From NCBI GenBank assembly GCA_040830545.1, contig JBFOMB010000055.1, positions 1-21,965 of the forward strand: a stretch of DNA of 21,965 nucleotides, in the 5' to 3' direction. The DNA comes from HXMU1420-2 sp040830545 (lineage in GTDB: Bacteria > Pseudomonadota > Alphaproteobacteria > Rhodobacterales > Rhodobacteraceae). Position numbers and translations under genes: made by a program. Numbering within the stretch: the stretch's first letter is position 1; the number at the start of each line of letters is the position of its first letter. Below are positions 1 through 7,976 of the stretch, piece after piece. The notes beneath the pieces were generated by a model that was given only the letters and a program-made list of their open reading frames with translations, searched no databases and was not told the DNA's origin.

Positions 1-2316
1 AAGAACAAGCGCATCGACCGGGATGGTGTTGTCGAGAAGTTTGGCGTGGGTCCGGAACGTGTCGTGGATGTGCAGGCGCTGGCCGGGGACAGCGTGGACA
101 ACGTGCCGGGCGCGCCGGGTATCGGGGTGAAAACAGCGGCGCTGCTGATCAACGAATATGGCGATCTGGACAGCCTGCTGGACCGGGCGGAAGAGATCAA
201 ACAGCCCAAACGTCGCCAGACGCTGATCGAAAAGCGCGACCAGATCGAGTTGAGCCGTAAACTGGTGCAACTGGATTGCGAGATGGAGCTGGACTTTACG
301 CTCGACGATCTGGAAGCGCGCGCGCCTGAGGCGGAGGCGCTGATGGGGTTCCTGGCGGAGATGGAGTTCCGCACACTGTCCAAGCGGATTGCTGACCTGA
401 TCGGCGTGGAGGCTCCGATCATTCAGGATGCGGCCCCGGCGGAAGAAGAAGCGGCACCGGCGGAAGACATCCCCTTTGACGCCGAAGCCTATGAATGCGT
501 GCGGGATGCCGAGGCGTTGCAACGCTGGATCGCAGCCATCTATGACTGGGGTCGCGTTGCGGTCGACACGGAAACCACCGGCCTGAACGAGATGATCGCC
601 GATCTGGTGGGCATTTCGCTGTCGGTTGAGCCGGGCAAAGCCTGCTATATCCCTCTGACGCATCGCGCCGGGGATGGCGAAGGGCTGTTCGGCACGGACG
701 AGCTGGCCGAGGGTCAGATGGACCTGCAACAGGCGCTGGACCTGCTGAAACCGGTGTTCGAGGACAGTTCGATCCTCAAGATCGGGCAGAACATGAAGTA
801 CGACACCAAGATCTTTGCCCGCTACGGCGTGAACGTCGCGCCCATAGACGACACCATGCTGATGTCCTACGCGATGCATGGCGGCGTCCACAATCACGGC
901 ATGGACCTGCTGAGTGAGCGGTATCTGGGCCACACGCCGATCCCGATCAAACCGCTGCTCGGTACCGGCAAATCTGCCAAGACCTTTGACATGGTGCCGA
1001 TTGACGATGCCACCGCCTATGCGGCGGAGGATGCGGACATCACCCTGCGCCTGTGGGACACGTTCAAACCGAACCTGCATCGATCGCAGGTCACAACCGT
1101 CTATGAAACGCTGGAACGCCCACTGATCCCTGTGCTGGCGCAGATGGAGATGCATGGGATCAAGGTGGATCGCGACACGCTCAGCCGGATGTCGAATACA
1201 TTCGCACAGAAAATGGCCGGGCTGGAGGCAGAGATTCACGAACTGGCCGGCGAGACGTTTAACGTCGGCTCCCCTGCGCAGTTGGGCGAGATCCTGTTTG
1301 ACAAGATGAGCCTGCCGGGCGGCAAGCGCGGGAAAAACGGCAAGTATTCGACGGGCGCGGACATTCTCGAAGACCTTGCAACCGAGCACGATCTGCCGGG
1401 TCGCGTGCTGGACTGGCGGCAGTTGAGCAAGCTCAAATCGACCTACACGGACGCCTTGCAGGACCATATCAACGCGGACACGGGCCGGGTGCACACGTCC
1501 TATTCCATCGCGGGGGCGAATACCGGGCGGTTGGCGTCAACCGATCCGAACCTGCAGAACATCCCTGTCCGGACCGAAGACGGGAGACGCATTCGCGAGG
1601 CGTTTGTGGCGGAGCCGGGCAATGTGCTGCTGTCGCTCGACTATTCGCAGATCGAGCTGCGCATTCTGGCACAGATCGCGGATATTCCTGCGCTAAAGCA
1701 GGCCTTTGCGGAAGAGCAGGACATTCACGCGATGACCGCGTCCGAGATGTTCGACGTTCCGATGGACGAGATGACGCCGGACATTCGCCGTCAGGCCAAG
1801 GCGATCAATTTCGGTGTGATCTACGGAATTTCCGGGTTCGGTCTGGCGCGGAACCTGCGCATTCCACGGGCCGAGGCGCAGGGGTTCATTGACCGCTATT
1901 TCGAACGCTTCCCGGGCATTCGCACCTACATGGATGACACGATCGCCTTTGCCAAGGAAAACGGGTTTGTGCAGACGCTGTTCGGGCGCAAAATCCATAC
2001 GCCTGAGATTAACGCAAAGGGGCCGCATGCCGGTTTCGCACGGCGCGCGGCGATCAATGCGCCGATACAGGGAACAGCAGCGGACATCATTCGCCGCGCC
2101 ATGATCCGAATGCCCAAGGCGCTGGAGGATTTGCCTGCGCGGATGTTGCTGCAGGTACACGACGAACTGCTGTTCGAAGTGCCGGAGGACGCGGTCGACG
2201 CCACAATCGCTCGCGCGCGGGAGACGATGGAAGGGGCCGCTGCGCCTGCTGTGCATCTGGATGTGCCGATGGTGGTGGACGCCGGACGGGGCATGAACTG
2301 GGCCGAGGCGCATTAA
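1..2316 (+). CDS. polA: DNA polymerase I, 5' end missing (window edge)
   Basis: The reading frame is open from base 1, so the gene begins upstream of the window; 771 residues are present and perhaps 150-170 are missing, since family members are about 930 aa. It performs gap filling and primer removal in replication and repair. The visible part starts in the 5'-nuclease domain (helix-hairpin-helix region with DSVDNVPGAPGIG). A 3'-5' exonuclease domain follows with all its acidic motifs intact: DTETTG at fragment residue 189, GQNMKYD, and YAAEDAD, so proofreading is expected to be active. The polymerase domain shows motif A (LDYSQIELR, Asp at about 547), the O helix (RRQAKAINFGVIYG) and motif C (VHDE, His-Asp at about 720-721). 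The stop is TAA. Identification is secure; only the true start cannot be seen. A palindromic hairpin follows 26 nt after the stop. Confidence 0.97.
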   Translation, partial: KNKRIDRDGVVEKFGVGPERVVDVQALAGDSVDNVPGAPGIGVKTAALLINEYGDLDSLLDRAEEIKQPKRRQTLIEKRDQIELSRKLVQLDCEMELDFTLDDLEARAPEAEALMGFLAEMEFRTLSKRIADLIGVEAPIIQDAAPAEEEAAPAEDIPFDAEAYECVRDAEALQRWIAAIYDWGRVAVDTETTGLNEMIADLVGISLSVEPGKACYIPLTHRAGDGEGLFGTDELAEGQMDLQQALDLLKPVFEDSSILKIGQNMKYDTKIFARYGVNVAPIDDTMLMSYAMHGGVHNHGMDLLSERYLGHTPIPIKPLLGTGKSAKTFDMVPIDDATAYAAEDADITLRLWDTFKPNLHRSQVTTVYETLERPLIPVLAQMEMHGIKVDRDTLSRMSNTFAQKMAGLEAEIHELAGETFNVGSPAQLGEILFDKMSLPGGKRGKNGKYSTGADILEDLATEHDLPGRVLDWRQLSKLKSTYTDALQDHINADTGRVHTSYSIAGANTGRLASTDPNLQNIPVRTEDGRRIREAFVAEPGNVLLSLDYSQIELRILAQIADIPALKQAFAEEQDIHAMTASEMFDVPMDEMTPDIRRQAKAINFGVIYGISGFGLARNLRIPRAEAQGFIDRYFERFPGIRTYMDDTIAFAKENGFVQTLFGRKIHTPEINAKGPHAGFARRAAINAPIQGTAADIIRRAMIRMPKALEDLPARMLLQVHDELLFEVPEDAVDATIARARETMEGAAAPAVHLDVPMVVDAGRGMNWAEAH

Positions 2317-2342
2317 CGCGCCCTGGCCCCACAGGCCACGCA

Positions 2343-2363
2343 GCCCCGGACCTGATCCGGGGC
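2343..2363. terminator. GC-rich palindrome after polA, possible terminator or dispersed repeat
   Basis: A perfect 8-bp inverted repeat, gccccgga / tccggggc, with a 5-nt loop (cctga) lies 26 nt after the polA stop. It could fold into a stable hairpin in the polA mRNA. No T-run follows, so it is not a canonical intrinsic terminator. Palindromes of this type, with CCCCGGA and TCCGGGG arms, recur between genes in many alphaproteobacterial genomes, so it may be a copy of a dispersed intergenic repeat. That is from general knowledge; only one copy is in the window. Confidence 0.5.
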
Positions 2364-2482
2364 CTCACGTTCAGTCGTGATGTCCCAAACAAGGATCACG
2401 GGGAACGCATGCGCAGGTTTTCACGTGACGTGGCGCGTACTGGGCCGCTACGCTGCGCCTGTCCCTGAAGGAAGGTAGCACC

Positions 2483-4327
2483 ATGCGGAACGTGTTTGAA
2501 AACTATCGCCACGCTTTGCATCTGCTGGCGCCTTTCCTGACCACGCATGTGTTTTTCCGGCTGGCCATGACGGCCCTGATCCTGCCCGTCATGGGGTTGC
2601 TGCTGGCGTTGACGCTGCGCCTATCGGATCAGACTGCGTTGACGGATCAGGACATCCTGTACTTCATCCTGACCCCAGCCGGGGCGATTGGGGCGCTGGT
2701 GTTGGCCAGCCTGCTGATCGCGGCGGCGATTCTGGATGTGGCGGTGATGAGCGCCACGTTGCGCAGTCAAAGCACACGACCCTTTACGGCCCTGCGCGAA
2801 GGGATCGGGTTCGCCATCGCCTCTATGCCCCCGTTGGTCCGGGTCACGGCAGGGCTTTTGGTGCGGGTGATTGGCATCGCACTGCCCTTTTTGGCCATCG
2901 GCGGCACGCTTTACTTCACGCGGTTGAGTGAATTCGACATCAACTACTACCTCACCTACCAACCGCCCGAGTTTCTCAGCACCGTGGTGATGATCGGGAT
3001 TGTGGTTGTCGCCCTTCTGGCTGTGGTGGTTGAACGCCTGACAGGGTGGGCACTGGTTCTGCCGCTGGTGCTGTTTGCCCGCCGTCCGGCACGCGCTGCG
3101 TTTCGGGAAAGCAGGTCGATCATGCAAGGTCACCGCCTGCGGTTTCTGATGAAACTTGCAGTCTGGCTGGCGATCCGGTTGGGCATCGGCGCGATCCTTT
3201 CGGGGATCACTGCGCTGGGGCTGCTGTTTGTACCGGACCTTTACTCTGGCTCTCTGGCACGGGCAGCCCTGGTTGTGATGAGCGTGTTCGGGCTGTCTCT
3301 GTCAGCCACAACCATCCTGAACGCTGTCTCAAACGGCGCACTGGCCGACCTGATCAACGAACTGTTCGATCACCTCAGCCATGCGGACCTGACCGAAGCC
3401 GCCCAAGCCGCGCGGACGGTCACACCGTTTCGGGCCGGGCTGACCGCAGCAATCAGTGGCGCACTGGTCCTGTCTGCCGCTGGGGCGGCAATTGGCGGGG
3501 CCATGACCATGGTCGAACGGGCCGTAGCGGACCGCGAGGTTGACGTGATCGGCCACCGGGGCGCGGCGGCGCTGCGACCGGAAAACACCATGGCCTCGAT
3601 CCTCAAGGCCATCGAGGACGGCGCGGATTGGGTTGAAATCGACGTGCAGGAGAACGCAGACGGGCAGGTCATCGTGGCCCACGACAGCGACTTCATGAAG
3701 GCCGCAGGGGATCCGGTAAAAGTCTGGGATGTCACCGACGCCCATCTGGCCGAAATCGACATCGGCAGCTGGTTCGACCCGGCCTATGCAGGGGAACGTG
3801 TGCCAACGCTGCGGGACGTGCTGCTGGCCGCCAAGGACAAGTCCAAGGTGATCATCGAACTCAAGTACTACGGCCACGACATCGAACTGGAAAAGCGCGT
3901 GGTCGAGATTGTCGAAGACACCGGCATGGCTGAACAAATCTCCACCATGTCGCTGAAGTACCCCGCCGTTCAGAAGATGCGCGCGCTGCGGCCCGAATGG
4001 CGCACCGGCGTGCTGGCCGCAACCGCGATTGGCGATCTGACCGGGCTGGAGGGTGATTTCATCGCTGTAAACCTGGGGCAGGTGTCGCCACGACTGATCC
4101 AACGGTCAGAGGCTGCGGGAAAGGATGTCTATGCCTGGACGGTCAACGATCCCCTGACCATGTCGCGGATGATCTCCATGGGGGTCAACGGGCTGATCAC
4201 CGACGATCCCGCGCTGGCCAGGCAGGTGATTGCCGAACGCAACGCGCTGCCGACCGTAGCGCGGCTGGCACTTTGGCTAGGGAACAGTGTGCAGGTTACG
4301 TTGGACGATCCAGAATTGGAGCCGTGA
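2483..4327 (+). CDS. Membrane-anchored glycerophosphodiester phosphodiesterase (GDPD)
   Basis: This 614-aa protein joins an N-terminal membrane domain to a C-terminal GDPD catalytic domain. Residues 1 to about 345 carry several long hydrophobic segments (for example near residues 15-45, 60-85, 115-145, 165-195, 225-290, 315-340) and match the layout of the GDPD membrane-domain family. The catalytic part begins at DVIGHRGAAALRPENT, with His358-Arg359, Glu385 and Asp387 (EIDVQ) and His400-Asp401 (AHDSD), the usual catalytic and metal-binding set. IIELKYY and the ending VNDP/GVNGLITDDP also fit the TIM-barrel family. Known members hydrolyse glycerophosphodiesters to glycerol-3-phosphate and an alcohol. 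The actual substrate, and whether the active site faces the periplasm or cytoplasm, cannot be read here. The ATG has GAAGG about 7-12 nt upstream. It stands alone, 21 nt from the convergent thiolase end. Confidence 0.9.
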   Translation: MRNVFENYRHALHLLAPFLTTHVFFRLAMTALILPVMGLLLALTLRLSDQTALTDQDILYFILTPAGAIGALVLASLLIAAAILDVAVMSATLRSQSTRPFTALREGIGFAIASMPPLVRVTAGLLVRVIGIALPFLAIGGTLYFTRLSEFDINYYLTYQPPEFLSTVVMIGIVVVALLAVVVERLTGWALVLPLVLFARRPARAAFRESRSIMQGHRLRFLMKLAVWLAIRLGIGAILSGITALGLLFVPDLYSGSLARAALVVMSVFGLSLSATTILNAVSNGALADLINELFDHLSHADLTEAAQAARTVTPFRAGLTAAISGALVLSAAGAAIGGAMTMVERAVADREVDVIGHRGAAALRPENTMASILKAIEDGADWVEIDVQENADGQVIVAHDSDFMKAAGDPVKVWDVTDAHLAEIDIGSWFDPAYAGERVPTLRDVLLAAKDKSKVIIELKYYGHDIELEKRVVEIVEDTGMAEQISTMSLKYPAVQKMRALRPEWRTGVLAATAIGDLTGLEGDFIAVNLGQVSPRLIQRSEAAGKDVYAWTVNDPLTMSRMISMGVNGLITDDPALARQVIAERNALPTVARLALWLGNSVQVTLDDPELEP

Positions 4328-4348
4328 CGCACATTACGTGAGCTGGAG

Positions 4349-5563
4349 TTACCCCTGCATCTCCAGCGCGATGGCCGTCGCTTCCCCGCCCCCAATGCAG
4401 ATCGAGGCAATCCCACGCTTGGCGTTGCGCGCCTTCATCGCGCCCAGAAGCGTGACCAGAATGCGCGCGCCGGACGCCCCAATCGGATGGCCCAATGCAA
4501 CCGCGCCGCCATGCACATTCAGCCGCTCGTGGTCGATCCCCAGTTCTTTCATCGACGCCATGGCAACAACCGCAAACGCCTCGTTGATTTCGAACAGATC
4601 GACCTCGTCCAGCGACCAGCCGATTTTCTCCGCCAGCTTCTGTTTCGCGTAAATGGGTGCCGTGGTGAACCAGCCGGGCTCACCAGCATAGGCCGCGTGG
4701 CCGACAATGCGCGCCAACGGGGTGAGGCCCAGACGCTCTGCCTCGGACGCGCGGCCCAGAACCAGCGCCGCCGCCCCATCGTTGATGGAGGATGAAGAGG
4801 CCGCAGTGATTGTCCCGTCCTTGCGGAACGCTGCACGCAGGTTGGGGATCTTCGCGGGGTCGATCTTTTGCGGGCCTTCATCTGTTGCGACGGTCACATC
4901 CCCCTTGCGGGTCTTGACCGTAACCGGCGCGATTTCCCAATCGAATGCACCGCTGTCAGCGGCCGCCTTGGCCCGCGTCACACTGGCAATGGCATAAGCG
5001 TCCTGATCATCGCGGGTGAACTGGTACTTCTCCGCGCAATCCTCGCCGAATGTCCCCATCGACCGACGCGTGCCGTCTGGGGCGATGTCATAAGCATCCT
5101 CCAACCCGTCCAGCATCATGTGATCCAACACTTTGTGGTGCCCGATACGGGCGCCTGCCCGTTCATTGGGCAGCAGGTAGGGCGCGTTTGTCATGCTCTC
5201 CATGCCACCGGCCACGGCAACGTCGATGGAACCTGCGGCAATCGCATCATGCGCCTGCATGACAGATTTCATCCCCGACCCGCACACCTTGCTGACCGTC
5301 GTACAAGGCACGGATTTCGGCAAACCTGCTGCAATCGCCGCCTGACGGGCCGGGGCCTGTCCCAGGCCAGCAGGCAGAACATTGCCCATCAAAACTTCGT
5401 CCACCTGATCCGGCGCAACGCCTGCATCCTTCAAGGCAGCTTCAATCGCGGTGGCTCCCAGATCGGTGGCAGACACGCCGGAAAAACCGCCCTGAAAGGC
5501 CCCCAACGGCGTACGGGCCGCGCCGAGAATCATAATCGGGTCGTCGTGTCGTGAGCCATCCAT
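4349..5563 (-). CDS. Acetyl-CoA C-acetyltransferase (thiolase)
   Basis: A 404-aa biosynthetic-type thiolase. It condenses two acetyl-CoA to acetoacetyl-CoA, or runs the reverse cleavage, in the cytoplasm. The start chosen is the ATG at 5563 because GGAGGA lies 7 nt upstream and the family N-terminus (PIMILGAARTPLGAF) begins just after it; an in-frame extension to 5677 is open but adds unlike-family sequence. Catalytic residues are visible: nucleophile Cys94 in KVCGSGMKS, His359 in GHPIGASG, and Cys389 in ICIGGGE. Length is normal for the family. Neighbours do not reveal the pathway: there is no acetoacetyl-CoA reductase or CoA transferase next to it, so polyhydroxybutyrate synthesis (phaA) and fatty-acid or ketone degradation (atoB) remain open. 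The promoter should lie in 5564-5830, where a TTGACA (5741-5736, minus strand) borders a perfect inverted repeat. Confidence 0.93.
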   Translation of the reverse strand: MDGSRHDDPIMILGAARTPLGAFQGGFSGVSATDLGATAIEAALKDAGVAPDQVDEVLMGNVLPAGLGQAPARQAAIAAGLPKSVPCTTVSKVCGSGMKSVMQAHDAIAAGSIDVAVAGGMESMTNAPYLLPNERAGARIGHHKVLDHMMLDGLEDAYDIAPDGTRRSMGTFGEDCAEKYQFTRDDQDAYAIASVTRAKAAADSGAFDWEIAPVTVKTRKGDVTVATDEGPQKIDPAKIPNLRAAFRKDGTITAASSSSINDGAAALVLGRASEAERLGLTPLARIVGHAAYAGEPGWFTTAPIYAKQKLAEKIGWSLDEVDLFEINEAFAVVAMASMKELGIDHERLNVHGGAVALGHPIGASGARILVTLLGAMKARNAKRGIASICIGGGEATAIALEMQG

Positions 5564-5830
5564 GGGTGTGTCCTCCGGTCTGGTTGGGCGCATCTGGACG
5601 GATTTCTGCATGATTCCTGCCTGCGCCACAATGTGTGTCGATGCCTTGTTGAACGGGACCTGACCCGCCCAATCCATACATCTCCGCTTATCTTTTCCGA
5701 GTAAAAAACTCAGAATTGACTCTCCTGAGTTTTTTTGTCAACTTTACCTCACCTAAGGCCATGCCAAGGCAAACCCGCAATCGAAAAAGGTCGGATCTGT
5801 CGCCGACCCACGACCGAGAAGGAACGCGCA
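5564..5830. promoter_or_regulatory. Divergent intergenic region between thiolase and hemP
   Basis: This 267-bp region separates two divergent units and must hold both promoters. It has a low-GC patch around 5690-5750 in an otherwise GC-rich setting. Visible elements are GGAGGA for the thiolase (5576-5571, minus), AAGGA for hemP (about 5819-5823), a minus-strand TTGACA (5741-5736), a plus-strand TTGACT (5716-5721), and the inverted repeat listed separately. No convincing -10 partner was found for either -35-like hexamer. A TGA-N9-TCA arrangement at 5726-5740 resembles the core of the rhizobial RirA iron-responsive box, but six fixed bases are weak evidence. Confidence 0.55.
5703..5735. promoter_or_regulatory. 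Perfect 11-bp inverted repeat, candidate operator
   Basis: AAAAAACTCAG (5703-5713) and CTGAGTTTTTT (5725-5735) are exact reverse complements separated by 11 nt. The TTGACT hexamer at 5716-5721 lies in the loop and a minus-strand TTGACA sits just beyond the right arm. The position between divergent genes and the spacing of about two helical turns between arm centres favour a binding site for a dimeric regulator. The A/T tails could also make it a bidirectional terminator-like hairpin, but no transcript is expected to end here. The regulator is unknown; an iron regulator would suit hemP. Confidence 0.5.
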
Positions 5831-5998
5831 ATGGGCATTGAGATGAGTGAAGCACAGAAAATGACGGTAAAAAGTACCCTGCCTATCCACGAGGCCAACA
5901 GGCTGACCGAAGGCGGCGATCTCGCGCTGATCCGGCTGGACGAACAGCTATATACCTTGCGGATCACCCGCGCGGGCAAATTGCTGCTGACCAAGTGA
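5831..5998 (+). CDS. hemP: Hemin uptake protein HemP
   Basis: A 55-aa protein of the HemP family, recognised by its conserved C-terminal core: LTEGGDLALIRLDEQLYTLRITRAGKLLLTK in the last 31 residues, with the terminal RITRAGKLLLTK highly typical. HemP proteins are small, found in heme-uptake loci, and in some bacteria act in the regulation of heme transport. I choose ATG 5831 because AAGGA lies 7 nt upstream and homologues are short; an in-frame extension to 5735 runs into the promoter dyad. The stop overlaps the ATG of the next gene (TGATG), so the two are probably translationally coupled. No TonB receptor or ABC transporter for heme is within this window, so the uptake machinery must lie elsewhere. 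Confidence 0.9.
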   Translation: MGIEMSEAQKMTVKSTLPIHEANRLTEGGDLALIRLDEQLYTLRITRAGKLLLTK

Positions 5999-6483
5999 TG
6001 CCACAGGACATGTCCGGTGGTCCGCACCACCATCGGGGCGCCGCCCCTGTCGGATACATGCATGAACTCGATCCGATAGAGGCGGGCGCTGTCCAGTATC
6101 TGCGCCTGTGGTGCAGCGGACCCGAGCACAAGCTGCAGATTTGGGATGAGCTGATGGCGGCACTCGGACCCTGCGATGGTCGAAGTACCTATGAGACATT
6201 CGAAAGCATGTGCAGCCTGTTCACGCGCTACGCACGACGTCCGATGATGCGCCACCATGTGTCGTGCAAATGTCTGGGCGCGGACGAATCCTGCTTTGCC
6301 AACTTCGTGGGATATGCCAGCGAAGGCGCCCGGGAGGATGCGTTTTTGCTGGCCGTCAACCTTGTGCGGCCCGATGTGGCAGCCTCGCTTGTGTCGATGG
6401 GCGAGGCGTTTGGCATGGCCCTGCGACGTGCCGTTGCCAAAACCAATCTGGCCGAACCAAGGCCCGCCGCCACTGTCCACTGA
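5998..6483 (+). CDS. Conserved cysteine-rich protein of unknown function, hemP partner
   Basis: A 161-aa protein with no domain I can name. Its ATG shares one base with the hemP stop (TGATG); a GTG one codon earlier (5995) is the alternative. The N-terminus has a histidine run (GGPHHHRG). The centre is rich in possible metal or heme ligands: Cys39 (RLWCSGPE), Cys59, Cys72, and a compact block at 84-100 with His86, His87, Cys90, Cys92 and Cys99 (HHVSCKCLGADESCF). The remainder looks helical, soluble and without signal peptide or membrane segment. The sequence style resembles a conserved Rhodobacterales family, an impression I cannot confirm here. Coupling to hemP suggests a role in heme or iron handling or its regulation; that is inference from position and ligands only. 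Confidence 0.72.
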   Translation: MPQDMSGGPHHHRGAAPVGYMHELDPIEAGAVQYLRLWCSGPEHKLQIWDELMAALGPCDGRSTYETFESMCSLFTRYARRPMMRHHVSCKCLGADESCFANFVGYASEGAREDAFLLAVNLVRPDVAASLVSMGEAFGMALRRAVAKTNLAEPRPAATVH

Positions 6484-6527
6484 ACCGGGCGATGACGGCG
6501 GCAATGTCAGCGCAGTCGCGCGCCGAC

Positions 6528-7976
6528 CTACCGCAGGCGTTCCACCCGAGTTTCACGAGCCGCCGCGAATTCGCTGAACGGCGCGTCCTCGGGCCGGCGG
6601 GAGAAAACGACGGCACTTGCTTGGATCAAGGACAATACTAGCCACAGGTTGCTTTGGTCGATATTCGGCTCGGACTGGCTGAGGATGGTCACGCCCAACA
6701 AAGCCAACGCGCAGTAGACCGCAAAAACCCGCGCACCCGGCTTGTTGTAAAGCCGCACGGTTTCGACCGTCAGCACGAAAAAGATCGACAACAGAACCAG
6801 GGTGGCGATCAAACCCAGCTCAGCCATAACCTGAAACAGCACGTTGTGCACCGGACGCCCCCAGAAGTTCCCGTCCACGACGCCAAACCCCCGCACCCCA
6901 GACCCGACAATCGGGTTCAACCCGATCTGTTCAATGCCCAGTTCCATCAGGGTTTTACGCTGATCAACGCCCTTGGCCACACCCGCATCGCCAAAGGTCG
7001 CGTCATACACCAGTTCCAGCACCCCGGCATAAAAGGCCGCGGCCAGTACCGTCATACCGATCAGGACTACATGGATCAGCTTTTCAGGCCACCGCAGCAA
7101 AGGGAACACGATCAGCATTGCCAGCGCCGTCAACATGCCACCGGTATTCCAGGACACCACAATACCCGTCAGCAAGATCACGATCTGCAGGATCGACCAC
7201 AGCGACAGCCGGTTAGAGGCCTGCCACAGCGCCACCGGCAAGGCGTAGATGAGGAAAGAGGAAAAATGCTGCGCCGTGATGCAAAACCCCGAGGCCCGCA
7301 TGACAAAGCCCACCGGCGTGGGTTTGAAAGCAGAGATGGGCGGGTCAATCAGCGTAAAGAAGAAGATGTTCCAGTAGGCGAGGCAGAACTGCGCGATGCC
7401 CACCACAGCCGACATCAGCGCCACCACCAGAAACAGCTGCAACGCACGCTCCAACCGTTCTGGCGTGCGGCAGATGTCGATCACCAGCACGGCCAGCAGG
7501 AAAACCCGGACCAACCCAAACAGGCCCAAAACCCAACTGACCGGGTTCATCACCGGCATATGAGCGATGGCAATCACAATGATCAGGCCCGCCAGCCAGA
7601 TCAGCGGAGGCAAAACAAAACTGCGGTTTTCGTCCAACGCGCTTGTGCCCAGCCAATAGAAGAAAATGCCAAACAGGGCGATGTCGAACAGGTCTAGCGG
7701 CCCCAATCCAATCCCATTCAGTTGCGATGTGACGAACAACAGCACCAGCGAAACGCTTTGCCAATCTGCCGCTCGCCGCAACCTGTTGCGCAACAGAAGA
7801 AGCAGTGCGGCCAGCCCCAACACCAAAGCGAGGCCACGCACCGGGGTTTCCGCCAGTCCAACCGCGTCCCACAGGCCTCGCGGCAAAACCGCAGACAGGT
7901 GTGGCTCGACAAGGATCAACAGGACGGCAAGCCCTGCCATCATTCCCCATCCCAGCCATCGCGACACGGCGATCAT
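6528..7976 (-). CDS. O-antigen ligase/polymerase-like membrane protein (Wzy/WaaL/ExoQ type)
   Basis: A 482-aa integral membrane protein with roughly 10-12 hydrophobic segments and a large loop in the C-terminal half. The loop carries the family signature: RKTLMELGIEQIGLNPIVGSGVRGFG (Asn354 region) followed by PVHNVLFQVMAELGLIA, as in the Wzy_C (O-antigen ligase) domain. In an exopolysaccharide locus such a protein most likely polymerises undecaprenyl-linked repeat units at the periplasmic face; a ligase role is possible but no lipid-A-core genes are near. The start is ATG 7976, overlapping the stop of the upstream glycosyltransferase by 4 nt (ATGA); the longer open frame to 8279 is a shadow of that gene. 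It is the last gene of the six-gene minus-strand operon and ends 44 nt from the convergent end of the cysteine-rich gene; no clear terminator is visible between them. Confidence 0.87.
   Translation of the reverse strand: MIAVSRWLGWGMMAGLAVLLILVEPHLSAVLPRGLWDAVGLAETPVRGLALVLGLAALLLLLRNRLRRAADWQSVSLVLLFVTSQLNGIGLGPLDLFDIALFGIFFYWLGTSALDENRSFVLPPLIWLAGLIIVIAIAHMPVMNPVSWVLGLFGLVRVFLLAVLVIDICRTPERLERALQLFLVVALMSAVVGIAQFCLAYWNIFFFTLIDPPISAFKPTPVGFVMRASGFCITAQHFSSFLIYALPVALWQASNRLSLWSILQIVILLTGIVVSWNTGGMLTALAMLIVFPLLRWPEKLIHVVLIGMTVLAAAFYAGVLELVYDATFGDAGVAKGVDQRKTLMELGIEQIGLNPIVGSGVRGFGVVDGNFWGRPVHNVLFQVMAELGLIATLVLLSIFFVLTVETVRLYNKPGARVFAVYCALALLGVTILSQSEPNIDQSNLWLVLSLIQASAVVFSRRPEDAPFSEFAAARETRVERLR

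Noticed and set aside
5726..5740. TGA-N9-TCA as a definite RirA iron box
   Set aside because: Only six fixed bases match and the AT-rich dyad makes chance matches likely; kept as a hint in the intergenic entry.
5735..5830. Longer start for hemP and a possible leader peptide
   Set aside because: The added 32 residues are unlike HemP, begin inside the promoter dyad, and the internal ATG has its own ribosome site.
6654..7697. 347-codon open frame on the plus strand
   Set aside because: It lies fully antisense to the well-supported O-antigen ligase-like gene; its product is rich in Gln, Arg, His and Pro with no domain, as expected for a shadow frame in GC-rich DNA.
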